64,000 bases of DNA from the NCBI GenBank assembly GCA_002631855.1, contig NTLF01000019.1, forward strand, positions 62,001 through 126,000, written 5' to 3'. The position numbers and the translations under genes were made by a program. Positions 52,398 to 62,314 of the stretch are shown here, piece by piece (position 1 is the first letter of the stretch; each line of letters begins with the position of its first letter). The notes beneath the pieces are model-generated. The model worked only from the letters and a program-made list of their open reading frames with translations, made no database searches and was not told the origin of the DNA. Source of the DNA: Zunongwangia sp. ESRF-bin46 (GTDB taxonomy: Bacteria > Bacteroidota > Bacteroidia > Flavobacteriales > Flavobacteriaceae).

Positions 52398-53236
52398 AAG
52401 AAATATTCGACATAGTATCCAAAACTTGTAGCAAAAATGTGACGAATGCGTATAGCACGTCTTTTTCGCTTGCTACCAAAATGTTGGCGCCTACCATAAG
52501 ACAAGATATCTATAATATTTATGGTTTTGTCCGTTTCGCCGATGAGATAGTAGATTCCTTTCATGAATATGATAAAGAAACCTTGTTCAATAGGTTTGAA
52601 AAAGACCTACATCATTCTTTAACTGAAAAAATAAGCCTAAACCCTATTTTAAATTCCTTTCAGCATACGGTACACAAATACACAATCGAAAAGCATTTAA
52701 TCGACTCTTTTATGAAAAGCATGCGATTAGATCTTTCAAAAAAAGAATACATAACCGAACCAGAATACAAGGAATACATTTACGGCTCAGCCGATGTTGT
52801 TGGCCTTATGTGCTTAAAAGTATTTGTAAAAGGTGATATCGATAAATACGAAGCATTAAAAGAGTCTGCAATGCGCTTAGGCTCTGCTTTTCAAAAAGTA
52901 AATTTTCTACGCGATTTAAAAGAAGATTTTGAAGGTTTAAGCCGTACCTACTTCCCAAATACCAATTTAGAGGCCTTAGATGAAGTTTCAAAACAAAAAA
53001 TAATTGAAGAAATTGAAGAAGATTTCAGAAAAGGGTACGAAGGAATCTTACTTTTACCTGCAGAAGCTAAATTTGGGGTTTTTATGGCCTACCGCTATTA
53101 CAAGCGACTTTTAAAGAAGCTTCAGAAAACACCCGCAATAGAAATTAAAAACACACGTATTCGTGTTCCTAACTATGAGAAGTTTGGGCTTTTAACACGA
53201 AGTTATGTAAAATACCAGTTAAAACTAGTAAGGTAA
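52394..53236 (+). CDS. crtB: Phytoene synthase CrtB
   Basis: 280 residues, GTG start overlapping the crtI stop. It joins two GGPP molecules to phytoene. The two Asp-rich sites are FVRFADEIVDSF near residue 45 and NFLRDLKEDFEGLSRTYFP near 170; YIYGSADVVGLMCLKVF is the family signature. crtE (GGPP synthase) is not in the window and must be elsewhere. Confidence 0.96.
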   Translation: MKEIFDIVSKTCSKNVTNAYSTSFSLATKMLAPTIRQDIYNIYGFVRFADEIVDSFHEYDKETLFNRFEKDLHHSLTEKISLNPILNSFQHTVHKYTIEKHLIDSFMKSMRLDLSKKEYITEPEYKEYIYGSADVVGLMCLKVFVKGDIDKYEALKESAMRLGSAFQKVNFLRDLKEDFEGLSRTYFPNTNLEALDEVSKQKIIEEIEEDFRKGYEGILLLPAEAKFGVFMAYRYYKRLLKKLQKTPAIEIKNTRIRVPNYEKFGLLTRSYVKYQLKLVR

Positions 53237-53238
53237 TT

Positions 53239-53688
53239 ATGACAACATTTTTTTGGATACTTATCTTTTTAACCACTTTTTGCATTATGGAATTTATGGC
53301 GTGGTTTACGCATAAATACGTCATGCACGGTTTTTTGTGGAAGCTGCACAAAGACCACCACCATAAAGACCACAGCAGTTGGTGGGAACGTAACGACTTC
53401 TTTTTTATCTTTTACGCTGCCGTGAGCATTGGCTGTTTCATTGGATGGGAATATTATGGGGTATGGGCTGGATTGCCCATCGGTTTGGGTATTTTTGCCT
53501 ATGGCCTTGCTTATTTCTTTGTTCATGATATATTTATACATCAACGTTTTAAAATGTTTAGAAATGCCAATAATTGGTATGCAAAAGGGATACGTAGAGC
53601 ACATAAAATGCACCACAAGCACTTAGGAAAAGAAGATGGGGAATGTTTTGGAATGTTATTTCCCCCGTTGCGATTTTTTAAAAAGTAA
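53239..53688 (+). CDS. crtZ: Beta-carotene hydroxylase CrtZ
   Basis: 149 residues, membrane di-iron hydroxylase with the His boxes HKYVMHG, HKDHHHKDHS, HDIFIHQRF and HKMHHKH. Three or four membrane segments. It adds hydroxyl groups to the beta-rings, giving zeaxanthin. Two bases separate it from crtB and 3 from crtY. Confidence 0.96.
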   Translation: MTTFFWILIFLTTFCIMEFMAWFTHKYVMHGFLWKLHKDHHHKDHSSWWERNDFFFIFYAAVSIGCFIGWEYYGVWAGLPIGLGIFAYGLAYFFVHDIFIHQRFKMFRNANNWYAKGIRRAHKMHHKHLGKEDGECFGMLFPPLRFFKK

Positions 53689-53691
53689 TAC

Positions 53692-54384
53692 ATGAATAAT
53701 TTATATCTGTGGCTCGCACTTGGGTCATTCAGTATTCCCTTTTTATTTAGTTTTCATCCACGGCTACAATTTTATAAAAAGTGGCGATCATTTTTCCCAG
53801 CTGTTGCTATTATGATGGCTATTTTTATTCCGTGGGATATTGTATTTACCGCTAATGAATTTTGGGGTTTTAACGATGCTTACTTATCAGGGATTTACAT
53901 TTTTAATCTTCCTATTGAAGAATGGCTTTTCTTCATTTGTATCCCTTATGCTTGCATCTTTACGCATTATGCGTTGCACGAATTGTTTCCGAAATTTTCA
54001 TTTTCTGAAAAATTCACTTCTATTTTCTATATATTACTTGCAAGTACCCTAATAATCCTATTATGGTATTATTACGACCGTTGGTATCCACTTATAAACT
54101 TTATCTACGCGCTCATTCTATTAGGTTTAGTTTACAATTATCGTAAACAGTGGTTGATGGATTTTCTACCTACTTATTTTATAATCTTTATCCCGTTCTT
54201 TTTAGTAAACGGAATTTTAACCGGATCTGGAATTGAAGACCAAGTAGTTTGGTACAATGATGCTGAAAATATGGGAATTCGACTACTCACCATACCAATT
54301 GAAGATACCATCTACAATTTAGGAATGCTATTGACCGTTTTTGTTTGTACCGAAATTTTTGAAAATCGATACAACAAAGCGTAA
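53692..54384 (+). CDS. crtY: Lycopene cyclase, fused CrtYcd type
   Basis: 230 residues with about seven membrane spans in two homologous halves, each with a PWD or P-x-E motif (FIPWDIVFTANEFWGFN in the first; LPIEEWLFFICIPY between; NLGMLLTV in the last part). This is the heterodimeric-type cyclase joined in one chain, typical of Bacteroidota. It makes beta-carotene from lycopene. Last gene of the crt operon. Confidence 0.93.
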   Translation: MNNLYLWLALGSFSIPFLFSFHPRLQFYKKWRSFFPAVAIMMAIFIPWDIVFTANEFWGFNDAYLSGIYIFNLPIEEWLFFICIPYACIFTHYALHELFPKFSFSEKFTSIFYILLASTLIILLWYYYDRWYPLINFIYALILLGLVYNYRKQWLMDFLPTYFIIFIPFFLVNGILTGSGIEDQVVWYNDAENMGIRLLTIPIEDTIYNLGMLLTVFVCTEIFENRYNKA

Positions 54385-54410
54385 TTTTACAGTATAGTTT
54401 TTTAATCTAC

Positions 54411-54905
54411 ATGATGAGCAAAAGTAACTACACAGAAGAAGACAAAAAGTTTATGCAACGTGCTATCACCTTAGCCGAAAAAGGTATGGACGCCAACGCT
54501 GGCGGACCATTTGGTGCTGTGGTTGTAAAAGATGGCGAAATCATTGCCGAAGGCCATAACAATGTCACTTCCACAAACGACCCTACTGCTCATGCCGAAG
54601 TAGTGGCCATACGCCGCGCTTGCGAAAAATTAGAAAGCTTTCAATTAACCGATTGCGTTATTTACACGTCTTGTGAGCCCTGCCCCATGTGTTTGGGCGC
54701 AATCTATTGGGCTCGTCCTAAAAAAGTGTTTTACGCTTGTGATAGAGAAGATGCAGCCGAAATAAACTTTGACGACCAGTTTATCTATGACGAAATAGAT
54801 AAAGAAATTAGTAATCGAGAAATAGACTTTGTTCGTATGCTACGAGAAGAAGCTGTTAAAGTATTTGATAAATGGGACAATAAAAATAATAAAACCGTCT
54901 ACTAA
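54411..54905 (+). CDS. Nucleoside/guanine deaminase (CDA fold)
   Basis: 164 residues. Zinc site HAEVVAIRRAC and PCPMCLGAIYWA; the C-terminal segment with INFDDQFIYDEI resembles guanine deaminase (GuaD) more than the tRNA adenosine deaminase TadA. It would convert guanine to xanthine. 26 bp after crtY, possibly read through from the crt operon; functional link with carotenoids is not expected. Confidence 0.87.
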   Translation: MMSKSNYTEEDKKFMQRAITLAEKGMDANAGGPFGAVVVKDGEIIAEGHNNVTSTNDPTAHAEVVAIRRACEKLESFQLTDCVIYTSCEPCPMCLGAIYWARPKKVFYACDREDAAEINFDDQFIYDEIDKEISNREIDFVRMLREEAVKVFDKWDNKNNKTVY

Positions 54906-54909
54906 CAAG

Positions 54910-55473
54910 CTATTCGGTTAATAGCCTATCAATAACCTTCTTGGTCTTTTTACTATCCCAATCGGCTGCACCGGTTTCTTCTATAACAATTTCTCCTTCT
55001 TTTGAAATAAGATAGGTTGTAGGCAAGGATTGTGAAAATAAGACTTCAGGGGCTTTTGTTCGCTGAATATACACTGGAAAGGTGTATCCTTTCTTTTTCA
55101 TAAAACGCTGTACAATTTCAGGTTCTTCTGAAGTGACCAGATAAAAATCAACCCGATCGCCATATTCATCATAAAGGTTTTGAAGTGAAGGCATTTCAGC
55201 AATACAAGGCGGGCACCACGTGGCCCAAAAATTTAATAGCACGACATTTCCTTCTGAAGTTGAAAAATCTATCCGCTTATTTTCTATCGTTTGTAAACCC
55301 CAATTATAGTCGGTAAGCTGTTTTCTTTCTTCGGTATTCGTTTCCGAGGGACTAAAGGAAATCAAACGTTGTACAAAAACTTGAATGGGTGTTCGCGTTT
55401 GCGGAATTATCAATAAAGCCAACACGGCAAGAAACAAGATGTTTCCTTTATTCTTTTTAAAAAATTGCTTCAT
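54910..55473 (-). CDS. TlpA/ResA-type membrane-anchored thioredoxin-like protein
   Basis: 187 residues. N-terminal signal anchor (about 9-26), then a periplasmic thioredoxin fold with active site FWATWCPPCIAEMPSLQNL near residue 82 and a cis-Pro in SLPTTYLIS. Such proteins reduce or isomerise disulfides, for instance in cytochrome c maturation. Convergent with the deaminase gene (4 bp between stops). Confidence 0.9.
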   Translation of the reverse strand: MKQFFKKNKGNILFLAVLALLIIPQTRTPIQVFVQRLISFSPSETNTEERKQLTDYNWGLQTIENKRIDFSTSEGNVVLLNFWATWCPPCIAEMPSLQNLYDEYGDRVDFYLVTSEEPEIVQRFMKKKGYTFPVYIQRTKAPEVLFSQSLPTTYLISKEGEIVIEETGAADWDSKKTKKVIDRLLTE

Positions 55474-55503
55474 ATCGCATCTATTTTCTTCGCCTGTTAT
55501 AAC

Positions 55504-55540
55504 AAAAAACCCGCCAAAATCACTATTTGACAGGTTTTTT
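55504..55540. terminator. Hairpin between aconitase and TlpA-like genes
   Basis: AAAAAACC-CGCCAAA and TTTGACAGG-TTTTTT pair imperfectly around an AT loop. It lies 38 bp after the aconitase stop and ends in T on the minus strand. Confidence 0.6.
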
Positions 55541-55578
55541 GAAAAGTTTAGTATTTCAGATTTAATCTGAACTGTTGC

Positions 55579-57843
55579 TTACGCATTCTGCTTTTTAATC
55601 AAGTTAAGAGCAGAACCTTCACGATACCAGTTTATTTGTGCATCGTTATAGGTATGGTTCGCTTTAATTGTGTCTTTGCTACCATCTTTATGCACTATTT
55701 CAATAGTTAATGGTTTATTAGGTGCAAAGTCTGCTATATCAACAAAGTTAAAGGTATCGTCTTCCTGAATTAGATCGTAATCTGCTTCGTTATCAAAAGT
55801 CAATCCTAACATTCCTTGTTTCTTCAAATTTGTTTCGTGGATACGTGCAAACGATTTAACCAATACAGCTGCAACACCTAAGTGACGTGGCTCCATAGCT
55901 GCGTGCTCACGAGAAGAACCTTCCCCATAGTTATGATCCCCCACAACAATGGTTTTAATTCCTTTTGCTTTGTATTCACGTTGCACATCTGGCACACCAC
56001 CATATTCGCCATCTAATTGGTTTTTAACAAAGTTTGTCTTTTTGTTATATGCATTTACCGCACCAATTAAACAGTTGTTTGAAATGTTATCCAAATGTCC
56101 TCTGTAACGTAGCCAAGGCCCAGCCATTGAAATATGGTCGGTTGTACATTTTCCGAATGCTTTAATTAGCAATTTCATGCCTTGCATTTCAGAATCTTGA
56201 ATAGGCTCAAAAGGTGTTAATAATTGAAGACGTTCACTATCCGTAGCTACTTTCACTTCAACTCCACTTCCATCCTCTCTTGGTTCTACATATCCGTTTT
56301 CTTCTACTTCAAAACCTTCTGGTGGTAATTCAATACCTCTTGGTTCATCTAGTTTTACTTCTTGCCCTTCTTCGTTAACCAATGTATCGTTCATCGGGTC
56401 AAAATCCAATCGACCTGAAATAGCGATTGCGGCTACCATTTCTGGTGAACCTACAAAAGCGTGTGTATTTGGGTTACCGTCTGCTCGTTTTGAGAAGTTT
56501 CGGTTAAACGAGTGTACAATCGTATTTTTTTCTTCGCCTTTGCGGTCACTACGGTCCCACTGACCAATACAAGGCCCACAAGCGTTTGTAAATACAGTTG
56601 CTCCTAAATCTTCAAAAACATTTAAAAGTCCGTCACGCTCAGCTGTAAACCTAATTTGCTCACTACCTGGGTTAATACCAAAATCACTCTTCGGTTTTAA
56701 TTTTTTATCGATAGCCTGTTGTGCAATGGAAGCCGCCCGTGTTAAATCTTCATATGAAGAGTTGGTACACGAACCTATTAATCCCCAATCTACTTTAATT
56801 GGCCAATCGTTCTTTTTCGCTTTTTCACCTAACTGTCCAACTGGTGTCGCTAAATCTGGCGTAAAAGGTCCGTTTAAATGTGGACGTAATTCAGAAAGGT
56901 TGATTTCGATTACTTCATCAAAATATTGTTCAGGATTTGCGTATACTTCATCATCTCCTGTTAAGTGCTCTCTAATTTTGTTTGCTTCGTCAGCTATTTC
57001 TTCACGTTCGGTTGCTCTAAGGAAACGCTCCATAGAATCATCATATCCAAACGTAGAAGTTGTTGCACCAATTTCAGCACCCATATTACAAATGGTCCCT
57101 TTTCCAGTACACGAAAGGTTTTGTGCACCAGGGCCAAAATATTCAACAATCGCTCCTGTTCCTCCTTTTACGGTAAGGATACCAGCAACTTTAAGAATAA
57201 CATCTTTTGAAGCTGTCCAACCGTTTAATTCGCCAGTAAGCTTCACTCCTATTAACTTCGGAAATTTAAGTTCCCAAGGCATTCCGGCCATCACATCTAC
57301 TGCATCTGCACCACCAACACCAATAGCCACCATACCTAATCCACCAGCATTTACTGTATGTGAATCGGTACCGATCATCATTCCACCAGGGAATGCATAA
57401 TTTTCCAATACTACTTGGTGAATAATACCTGCACCTGGTTTCCAAAAACCAATTCCGTATTTATTGGAAACAGACTCCAAAAAGTTAAAAACTTCATGGC
57501 TACTTTTGTTGGCACTTGCTAAATCTTTCTCTGCACCTTGTTTTGCTTGTATCAAGTGGTCACAATGTACGGTTGTAGGCACGGCAACTTTATCTTTCCC
57601 TGCCTGCATAAACTGAAGTAACGCCATCTGTGCCGTTGCATCTTGACACGCAATACGGTCTGGTGAAAACTCAACGTAATCCTTTCCTCGCTCAAAAGCT
57701 TCAGAAGGTTTACCATCCCAAAGGTGGCTGTATAATATTTTTTCAGAAAGGGTTAAAGGTTTCCCGACAATTTCACGCGCTTTATCCACACGTTCTGCCA
57801 TTTGGGAATACACCTTTTTTATCATGTCAATGTCAAATGCCAT
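55579..57843 (-). CDS. acnB: Aconitate hydratase
   Basis: 754 residues, mitochondrial/AcnA-like length class with a C-terminal swivel domain. [4Fe-4S] ligands: [14 protein letters not shown] and the pair in [12 protein letters not shown]. Substrate Arg and Ser are in [17 protein letters not shown]. It isomerises citrate to isocitrate in the TCA cycle. The symbol is uncertain, since this eukaryote-like aconitase of Bacteroidota is neither typical E. coli AcnA nor AcnB. Single gene with terminator behind it. Confidence 0.93.
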   Translation of the reverse strand: MAFDIDMIKKVYSQMAERVDKAREIVGKPLTLSEKILYSHLWDGKPSEAFERGKDYVEFSPDRIACQDATAQMALLQFMQAGKDKVAVPTTVHCDHLIQAKQGAEKDLASANKSSHEVFNFLESVSNKYGIGFWKPGAGIIHQVVLENYAFPGGMMIGTDSHTVNAGGLGMVAIGVGGADAVDVMAGMPWELKFPKLIGVKLTGELNGWTASKDVILKVAGILTVKGGTGAIVEYFGPGAQNLSCTGKGTICNMGAEIGATTSTFGYDDSMERFLRATEREEIADEANKIREHLTGDDEVYANPEQYFDEVIEINLSELRPHLNGPFTPDLATPVGQLGEKAKKNDWPIKVDWGLIGSCTNSSYEDLTRAASIAQQAIDKKLKPKSDFGINPGSEQIRFTAERDGLLNVFEDLGATVFTNACGPCIGQWDRSDRKGEEKNTIVHSFNRNFSKRADGNPNTHAFVGSPEMVAAIAISGRLDFDPMNDTLVNEEGQEVKLDEPRGIELPPEGFEVEENGYVEPREDGSGVEVKVATDSERLQLLTPFEPIQDSEMQGMKLLIKAFGKCTTDHISMAGPWLRYRGHLDNISNNCLIGAVNAYNKKTNFVKNQLDGEYGGVPDVQREYKAKGIKTIVVGDHNYGEGSSREHAAMEPRHLGVAAVLVKSFARIHETNLKKQGMLGLTFDNEADYDLIQEDDTFNFVDIADFAPNKPLTIEIVHKDGSKDTIKANHTYNDAQINWYREGSALNLIKKQNA

Positions 57844-58188
57844 AGTTTTATTTTTTTGATTTTTTGAAGTTCTGCGAAATTACAAAATTTCATTATAATT
57901 TAAAAATGTTTAACGAACTGCGTTAAACACTGTTTATTTTACAAAGAATTATAGTTTTTGATATAAATAATTATCAATTACGTAATTTTTAATATGCAAA
58001 ATTATGAATTTGAAAATCCTTTGGTTTTGAAGTGTTTGAAAAGTAGGAAAAAGACAATAAAAAAGTTTGATTCTAAATAAGGATATGAGGTTTAGGTTGT
58101 GCTTTTTTGTTCAGTAGGCAATTTAACACAGAAAATTATACCGGTTTAAAAACAACACCAAAGCTTTCTTAATATAGACGGCAACTAA
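57844..58188. other. Spacer upstream of aconitase
   Basis: About 345 bp with very high AT content. I found no gene, no FNR-like box and no clear hairpin. It probably holds the aconitase promoter, not identifiable by eye. Confidence 0.5.
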
Positions 58189-58650
58189 TCAGAGCTGCTC
58201 ATACCCTTTTTCTTTAATATAACAGAAGAAACTGGGCGAGCTAATCCAAATATCATCTCTAACCCCTATTTTTCCATTTAGATATATGTAAGTCATTTCT
58301 CTTTTTCTAACGTCAAGTTTAACGGTATCACCTTTTCTCAATCTCGCAGGTTCTTCAAAAATCTCTACCTTTCCATCTTTTATAACACAATAATAGTTTG
58401 CCTGAACTTCTCGTGGGTCGTATTCTATTACATTTGAAGTAATTAAGTCAAGGCGAATTACACCTTTCCCGTGGTATCCCTCAAATTTATTCTGAACTTT
58501 CTGCACCGAAGTTACCACCCCTATAAGATGAAGATTTTCTATACCTTTAAAGTTATTTTCATCCACCCGTTCGGCTCCTTCCGAACGATTACAGAAACCA
58601 CATGAATGTAATATAGAAGCAAGTAAAACGATTAAAGCGAAAAGCCTCAT
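58189..58650 (-). CDS. Small lipoprotein of unknown function
   Basis: 153 residues from the ATG at 58650, where a signal peptide with lipobox ILHSC begins; the longer frame to 58743 adds an Asn/Lys-rich stretch coded by a 16-bp direct repeat and is unlikely. The mature part has a beta-rich domain (NLHLIGVVTSVQKVQNKFEGYH, GDTVKLDVRKREMTYIYLNG). Two cysteines (GFCNRSEG and FFCYIK). Family not recognised. Confidence 0.65.
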   Translation of the reverse strand: MRLFALIVLLASILHSCGFCNRSEGAERVDENNFKGIENLHLIGVVTSVQKVQNKFEGYHGKGVIRLDLITSNVIEYDPREVQANYYCVIKDGKVEIFEEPARLRKGDTVKLDVRKREMTYIYLNGKIGVRDDIWISSPSFFCYIKEKGYEQL

Positions 58651-58802
58651 TTCTTCAAAAATTGATTTGCTATTTGTGAAATGGTTTTCTTTAATTGAAT
58701 TGATGTTCTTCTTATTGATGTTCTTCTTTTTATATAAATTCAAAATACATATAAGTTTATATCAAAACATACTAATTTAAAGAAGAATACAATTTAACTA
58801 AA

Positions 58803-59003
58803 TTATTTTCTATACATCAATATCAGCTTAACGATGGCAATGATAGAAGCTACCACTTCAACAACCGATCCTACAGCGATAAAAATAGTCGCGTCAATAA
58901 AACCCAAATCCCAATGTAATATTTTAAAAGCAGCACCTATGGTAATCAATACCATCCCCACCAAAAAAAGAATAATAGGCAGTAAAAACTTTTTAAGTTG
59001 CAT
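58803..59003 (-). CDS. Small GldL-like membrane protein next to MoxR
   Basis: 66 residues, two membrane spans (about 6-27 and 36-60) with the motif GAAFKILHWDLG between them, as in the N-terminus of GldL of the gliding/T9SS motor. Here it is a stand-alone short protein; its ATG at 59003 overlaps the moxR stop by one base. Function unknown; a truncated or mini GldL relation is only similarity of a short motif. Confidence 0.7.
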   Translation of the reverse strand: MQLKKFLLPIILFLVGMVLITIGAAFKILHWDLGFIDATIFIAVGSVVEVVASIIAIVKLILMYRK

Positions 59004-59956
59004 TAAAAGAGGCTTGTGATGATTTTCTCAATAGTTAAGCCTTCGGCTTCGGCTTTGTAGTTTTTAATCAATCGGTGGCGTAGAATTCCGATTGCTACTT
59101 TTTGAACGTCCTCGATATCTGGAGAAAACTTTCCGTGCAGTGCGGCATTGGCTTTTGCTGCCAAAATAAGATTTTGCGAAGCCCTTGGTCCTGCTCCCCA
59201 ATCAATATAATTTTTCACCAGTTCTGGCGCTGCTTGACTGTCAGGACGTGTTTTTCCAACAAGCGTCACCGCATATTCAATAACATTATCTGCTACTGGT
59301 ATTTTACGGATGAGTTGCTGGTATTCTATTATTTCTTCCGCAGTGAACAACGAATTAACTTCGTTTTGAACACCGGCTGTAGTCGATTTAACCACCTCAA
59401 CCTCTTCAGAAAAAGAAGGGTAATCTAGGTTAACAGCAAACATAAAACGGTCTAACTGTGCTTCGGGCAATGGGTAGGTTCCCTCCTGCTCAATGGGGTT
59501 TTGGGTAGCCAATACAAAATAAGGTAAATCCAGTTTATAATGTTGCCCTGCAATGGTTACTGCTCGTTCCTGCATCGCTTCCAGCAAAGCTGCTTGGGTT
59601 TTGGGCGGCGTACGGTTTATCTCATCGGCCAAAATTATATTGGCGAAAATTGGGCCTTTTATAAACTTAAAATTTCGGTCTTTATCTAATATTTCAGACC
59701 CTAAAATATCACTCGGCATTAAATCTGGCGTAAACTGAATACGCTTAAATTTAAGCCCCAACGTTTGTGCAACCGTATTGACCAACAATGTTTTTGCCAG
59801 TCCAGGAACACCGATTAATAAGGCGTGACCCCCAGAAAAAATAGACAGCAACACTTGTTCTACCACTTCATCTTGCCCAACGATTACTTTACTTATTTCG
59901 GTGCGTAAAGCGTTGTACTTTGATACGAGTTGTTTTACTGCTGCTACGTCTGACAT
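59003..59956 (-). CDS. MoxR-type AAA+ ATPase
   Basis: 317 residues. Walker A LIGVPGLAKTLLVN, Walker B FANIILADEINRTPPKTQAALLEAM, sensor VLATQNPIEQEGTYPLPEAQLDRF: the MoxR pattern. Such ATPases act as chaperones in assembling metalloenzymes or envelope complexes, usually with DUF58 and VWA proteins encoded nearby; those are not in the window, since the next gene is the small GldL-like one. Confidence 0.93.
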   Translation of the reverse strand: MSDVAAVKQLVSKYNALRTEISKVIVGQDEVVEQVLLSIFSGGHALLIGVPGLAKTLLVNTVAQTLGLKFKRIQFTPDLMPSDILGSEILDKDRNFKFIKGPIFANIILADEINRTPPKTQAALLEAMQERAVTIAGQHYKLDLPYFVLATQNPIEQEGTYPLPEAQLDRFMFAVNLDYPSFSEEVEVVKSTTAGVQNEVNSLFTAEEIIEYQQLIRKIPVADNVIEYAVTLVGKTRPDSQAAPELVKNYIDWGAGPRASQNLILAAKANAALHGKFSPDIEDVQKVAIGILRHRLIKNYKAEAEGLTIEKIITSLF

Positions 59957-60019
59957 GTTGATCTAGTTATTTTTAATCCTTTATTAATTTAATCATTTCA
60001 GGTCACTGCTTACTGAAAA

Positions 60020-61468
60020 CTACTTCTTCGTCCAGTTACTTGAAAACTCACAATCTCCGTAATCTTCATTCACCTTAACATAGGTTTCATCTATTTTCTC
60101 ATCTTGCCATTCTTCAATAACCTTTACTTGTTTTTGTTTAAGGGCCAATTCTTTAATTTTTTCGTAATCTTTTGAAAAATCGGCTACGTGTTCCTCATAT
60201 CGTCGGGTTACAGTAAGGAATTTAAATTTTGTTTTTCCAGTACGATCACGGTCTGAATATATTTTTGAAACCTCATTCGCTTTAAGGTTATACACCTGAG
60301 CACTCAATGCAGGATCCATTTTAGTAAGCTCGAAACGGGTGTCGCCTGAAACTGGATTTACCAATTGACCACCGCTGAAACGGGTTTCTTTTTCATCGGA
60401 ATATCTCATCGCCGCATCAGCAAAATCCAACTCCCCATTTACTACTTTAGTACGAATGGTGTCAATTTTAGTTCTCGCTTTTTCAATAGTTGCTTGTGAA
60501 ACATCTGGTAGTAATAAAATGTGACGAACATCTAACTCTTGCCCTTTTACTTTATCTACCATCAAAATATGAAAACCGAAATCTGTCTCAAAAGGTTCAC
60601 TTACTTCGCCTTCTTGAAGTGAGAAAGCAGTATCGATAAATTCTTTAGCAAGGGGTGATTTTTTCTGAATTCCTTTATAAAGTCCCCCTTTTGAACTTGA
60701 CCCAGGATCTTTTGAGTATAAAACTGCTTTTGTTGCAAAACTGGCACCGTTTTCCACTACATCACGACGTATTTGGTTAAGTTCATCTATTACGTCTTGG
60801 CGGGCTTCTTCAGTAATTTCTGGTTCAATAACTATTTGAGCCACTTCTACTTCGGCACCAAAAACAGGACGATCTTCTTCAGGGATAGAAAAGAAAAACT
60901 CTCGTACTTCTTCTGGGGTTACCTCAACATCTTCCACTACTGTTCGCTGCATTTCACTGGCCAACTTTAAGGTTTTATTTACCTCGAAAAGCTCTTGTCG
61001 CAATTGAGCTATATTGTCTTTTCTGTAGTATTCCACTACTTTTTCTTCACTTCCCAGCTCACTGATCATATAATCCATTTGCTGACTTATTTGTTGGTTT
61101 ATTTCGGCATCTGCAACAATGATACTGTCTATTTTAGCATGGTGTGCGTATAGTTTGTCTTCCATTAATTTACCAACCAACTGACAACGGGAGATATCTT
61201 TTATATCAATCCCCTGTTGTTTCATTTCAAGGTAGCTTTTATCTATATCGCTATCTAAAATCACATATTCCCCTACAACGGCACTGACACCTTCGGCCTT
61301 ATAACGTTTAAAGGGTTTAATAGAGTCTGCATTTTTGGTTACCACTTGCAAAGAGTCTTCAACTGTGTTTTTTGCAACACCGGTACTGTCTACAGTTACT
61401 ACTTCTTGTGCAACAACCAAATTTGCCAGCAGCATACAAACTGCCAATAATACATTACCGCTCTTCAT
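60020..61468 (-). CDS. surA: Periplasmic peptidyl-prolyl isomerase SurA-type
   Basis: 482 residues from the ATG at 61468. Signal peptide (about 1-20, ending VVAQ), SurA N-terminal chaperone region (VSAVVGEYVILDSDIDKS), then two parvulin domains: the first about 195-300 (EVEVAQIVIEPEI, DPGSSSKGGLYKG, FETDFGFHILMVDKV) and the second about 305-415 (DVRHILLLPDVSQ, FSGGQLVNP). It assists outer-membrane protein folding. Overlaps the upstream gene by 14 bp; third of three PPIase-type genes. Confidence 0.92.
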   Translation of the reverse strand: MKSGNVLLAVCMLLANLVVAQEVVTVDSTGVAKNTVEDSLQVVTKNADSIKPFKRYKAEGVSAVVGEYVILDSDIDKSYLEMKQQGIDIKDISRCQLVGKLMEDKLYAHHAKIDSIIVADAEINQQISQQMDYMISELGSEEKVVEYYRKDNIAQLRQELFEVNKTLKLASEMQRTVVEDVEVTPEEVREFFFSIPEEDRPVFGAEVEVAQIVIEPEITEEARQDVIDELNQIRRDVVENGASFATKAVLYSKDPGSSSKGGLYKGIQKKSPLAKEFIDTAFSLQEGEVSEPFETDFGFHILMVDKVKGQELDVRHILLLPDVSQATIEKARTKIDTIRTKVVNGELDFADAAMRYSDEKETRFSGGQLVNPVSGDTRFELTKMDPALSAQVYNLKANEVSKIYSDRDRTGKTKFKFLTVTRRYEEHVADFSKDYEKIKELALKQKQVKVIEEWQDEKIDETYVKVNEDYGDCEFSSNWTKK

Positions 61469-62309
61469 AGGTTTCAAAATTTTTATTTTTAAGTGCATCT
61501 TTTGTTATGTCTTTTTCTAATTTTTTTATTAATTCAAGCTTTCTTTTGTTTAATATAATCTGCTCAATAGTAGGGGCAACATAAGAAAGTGGGGCAACGT
61601 CGTTGGTTTTTAAAACGTCTTCAATTTTGACCAAATATACCCCTAATGAATCTTGTACTTGTGTAAAATTTGATTTTTTTAACAGTTCGTTTTCTTTCTC
61701 TTTTAATGCTGGAAACGTACGCAATAAAGCGTCTTTTTTAACCCACGTTGAATCGTTAAAATTATACTTGGTAAATTGTATGCTTATGCTTTCCAATTCT
61801 TCTTTATCTGTTTTACTAAACCTCCTAAATTTTTCAACGACACTATTGAAATTTGTAAAGTCTTTTGAAAGGAGTATGTAGCGAACTTTTATCAATTCGT
61901 CATTTAAGATAAAGTTGCCTCTATTTTCTTTGTAAAAGTTATTTAATTCACTTTCGGCTATTGTACTGTCCAATTGTTGTGCCACTATTGCATTTTTATA
62001 GCCTTCGGCATATAGCTCGTCTTTGTAATCCCTAACTAATTTTTGGTACGTATCAAGCTTTGATTGCGACAGGTTTATCTTTGCTTGATCTATTAGCAGT
62101 TGCTGTGTCGCCCAACGGTTTATGTGGTTGTTAATAATAAAAGTGCTGTCTTGTGCTGTGGCATTTTCTGGCACAATACCTTCTATATCCTCTTGATACA
62201 AGTACGTTTCATTGACCCTGGCAATGGGCGTTTGCTCGGTATCTTTTTTAAAATAATCACATGATACCGTAATAGACAACAATAAAATAAATATGCCAGT
62301 TTTTTTCAT
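61455..62309 (-). CDS. Lipoprotein of the periplasmic foldase operon (PPIase-like)
   Basis: 284 residues. Lipobox ITVSC (Cys17). The sequence has SurA-N/PpiC-type features (IARVNETYLYQEDIEGIVP, helical region ELYAEGYKNAIVAQQL and the late VYLVKIEDVLKTNDVAPLSY), but the parvulin active-site pattern is weak, so it may be a chaperone only. It lies 5 bp after one PPIase gene and overlaps surA by 14 bp. A joint role in outer-membrane biogenesis is inferred. Confidence 0.75.
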   Translation of the reverse strand: MKKTGIFILLLSITVSCDYFKKDTEQTPIARVNETYLYQEDIEGIVPENATAQDSTFIINNHINRWATQQLLIDQAKINLSQSKLDTYQKLVRDYKDELYAEGYKNAIVAQQLDSTIAESELNNFYKENRGNFILNDELIKVRYILLSKDFTNFNSVVEKFRRFSKTDKEELESISIQFTKYNFNDSTWVKKDALLRTFPALKEKENELLKKSNFTQVQDSLGVYLVKIEDVLKTNDVAPLSYVAPTIEQIILNKRKLELIKKLEKDITKDALKNKNFETYEER

Positions 62310-62314
62310 TAACC

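Noticed and set aside
56726-57400. Long ORF on the + strand inside aconitase
   Set aside because: It is the reverse frame of a well-conserved aconitase gene and has no protein motifs of its own.
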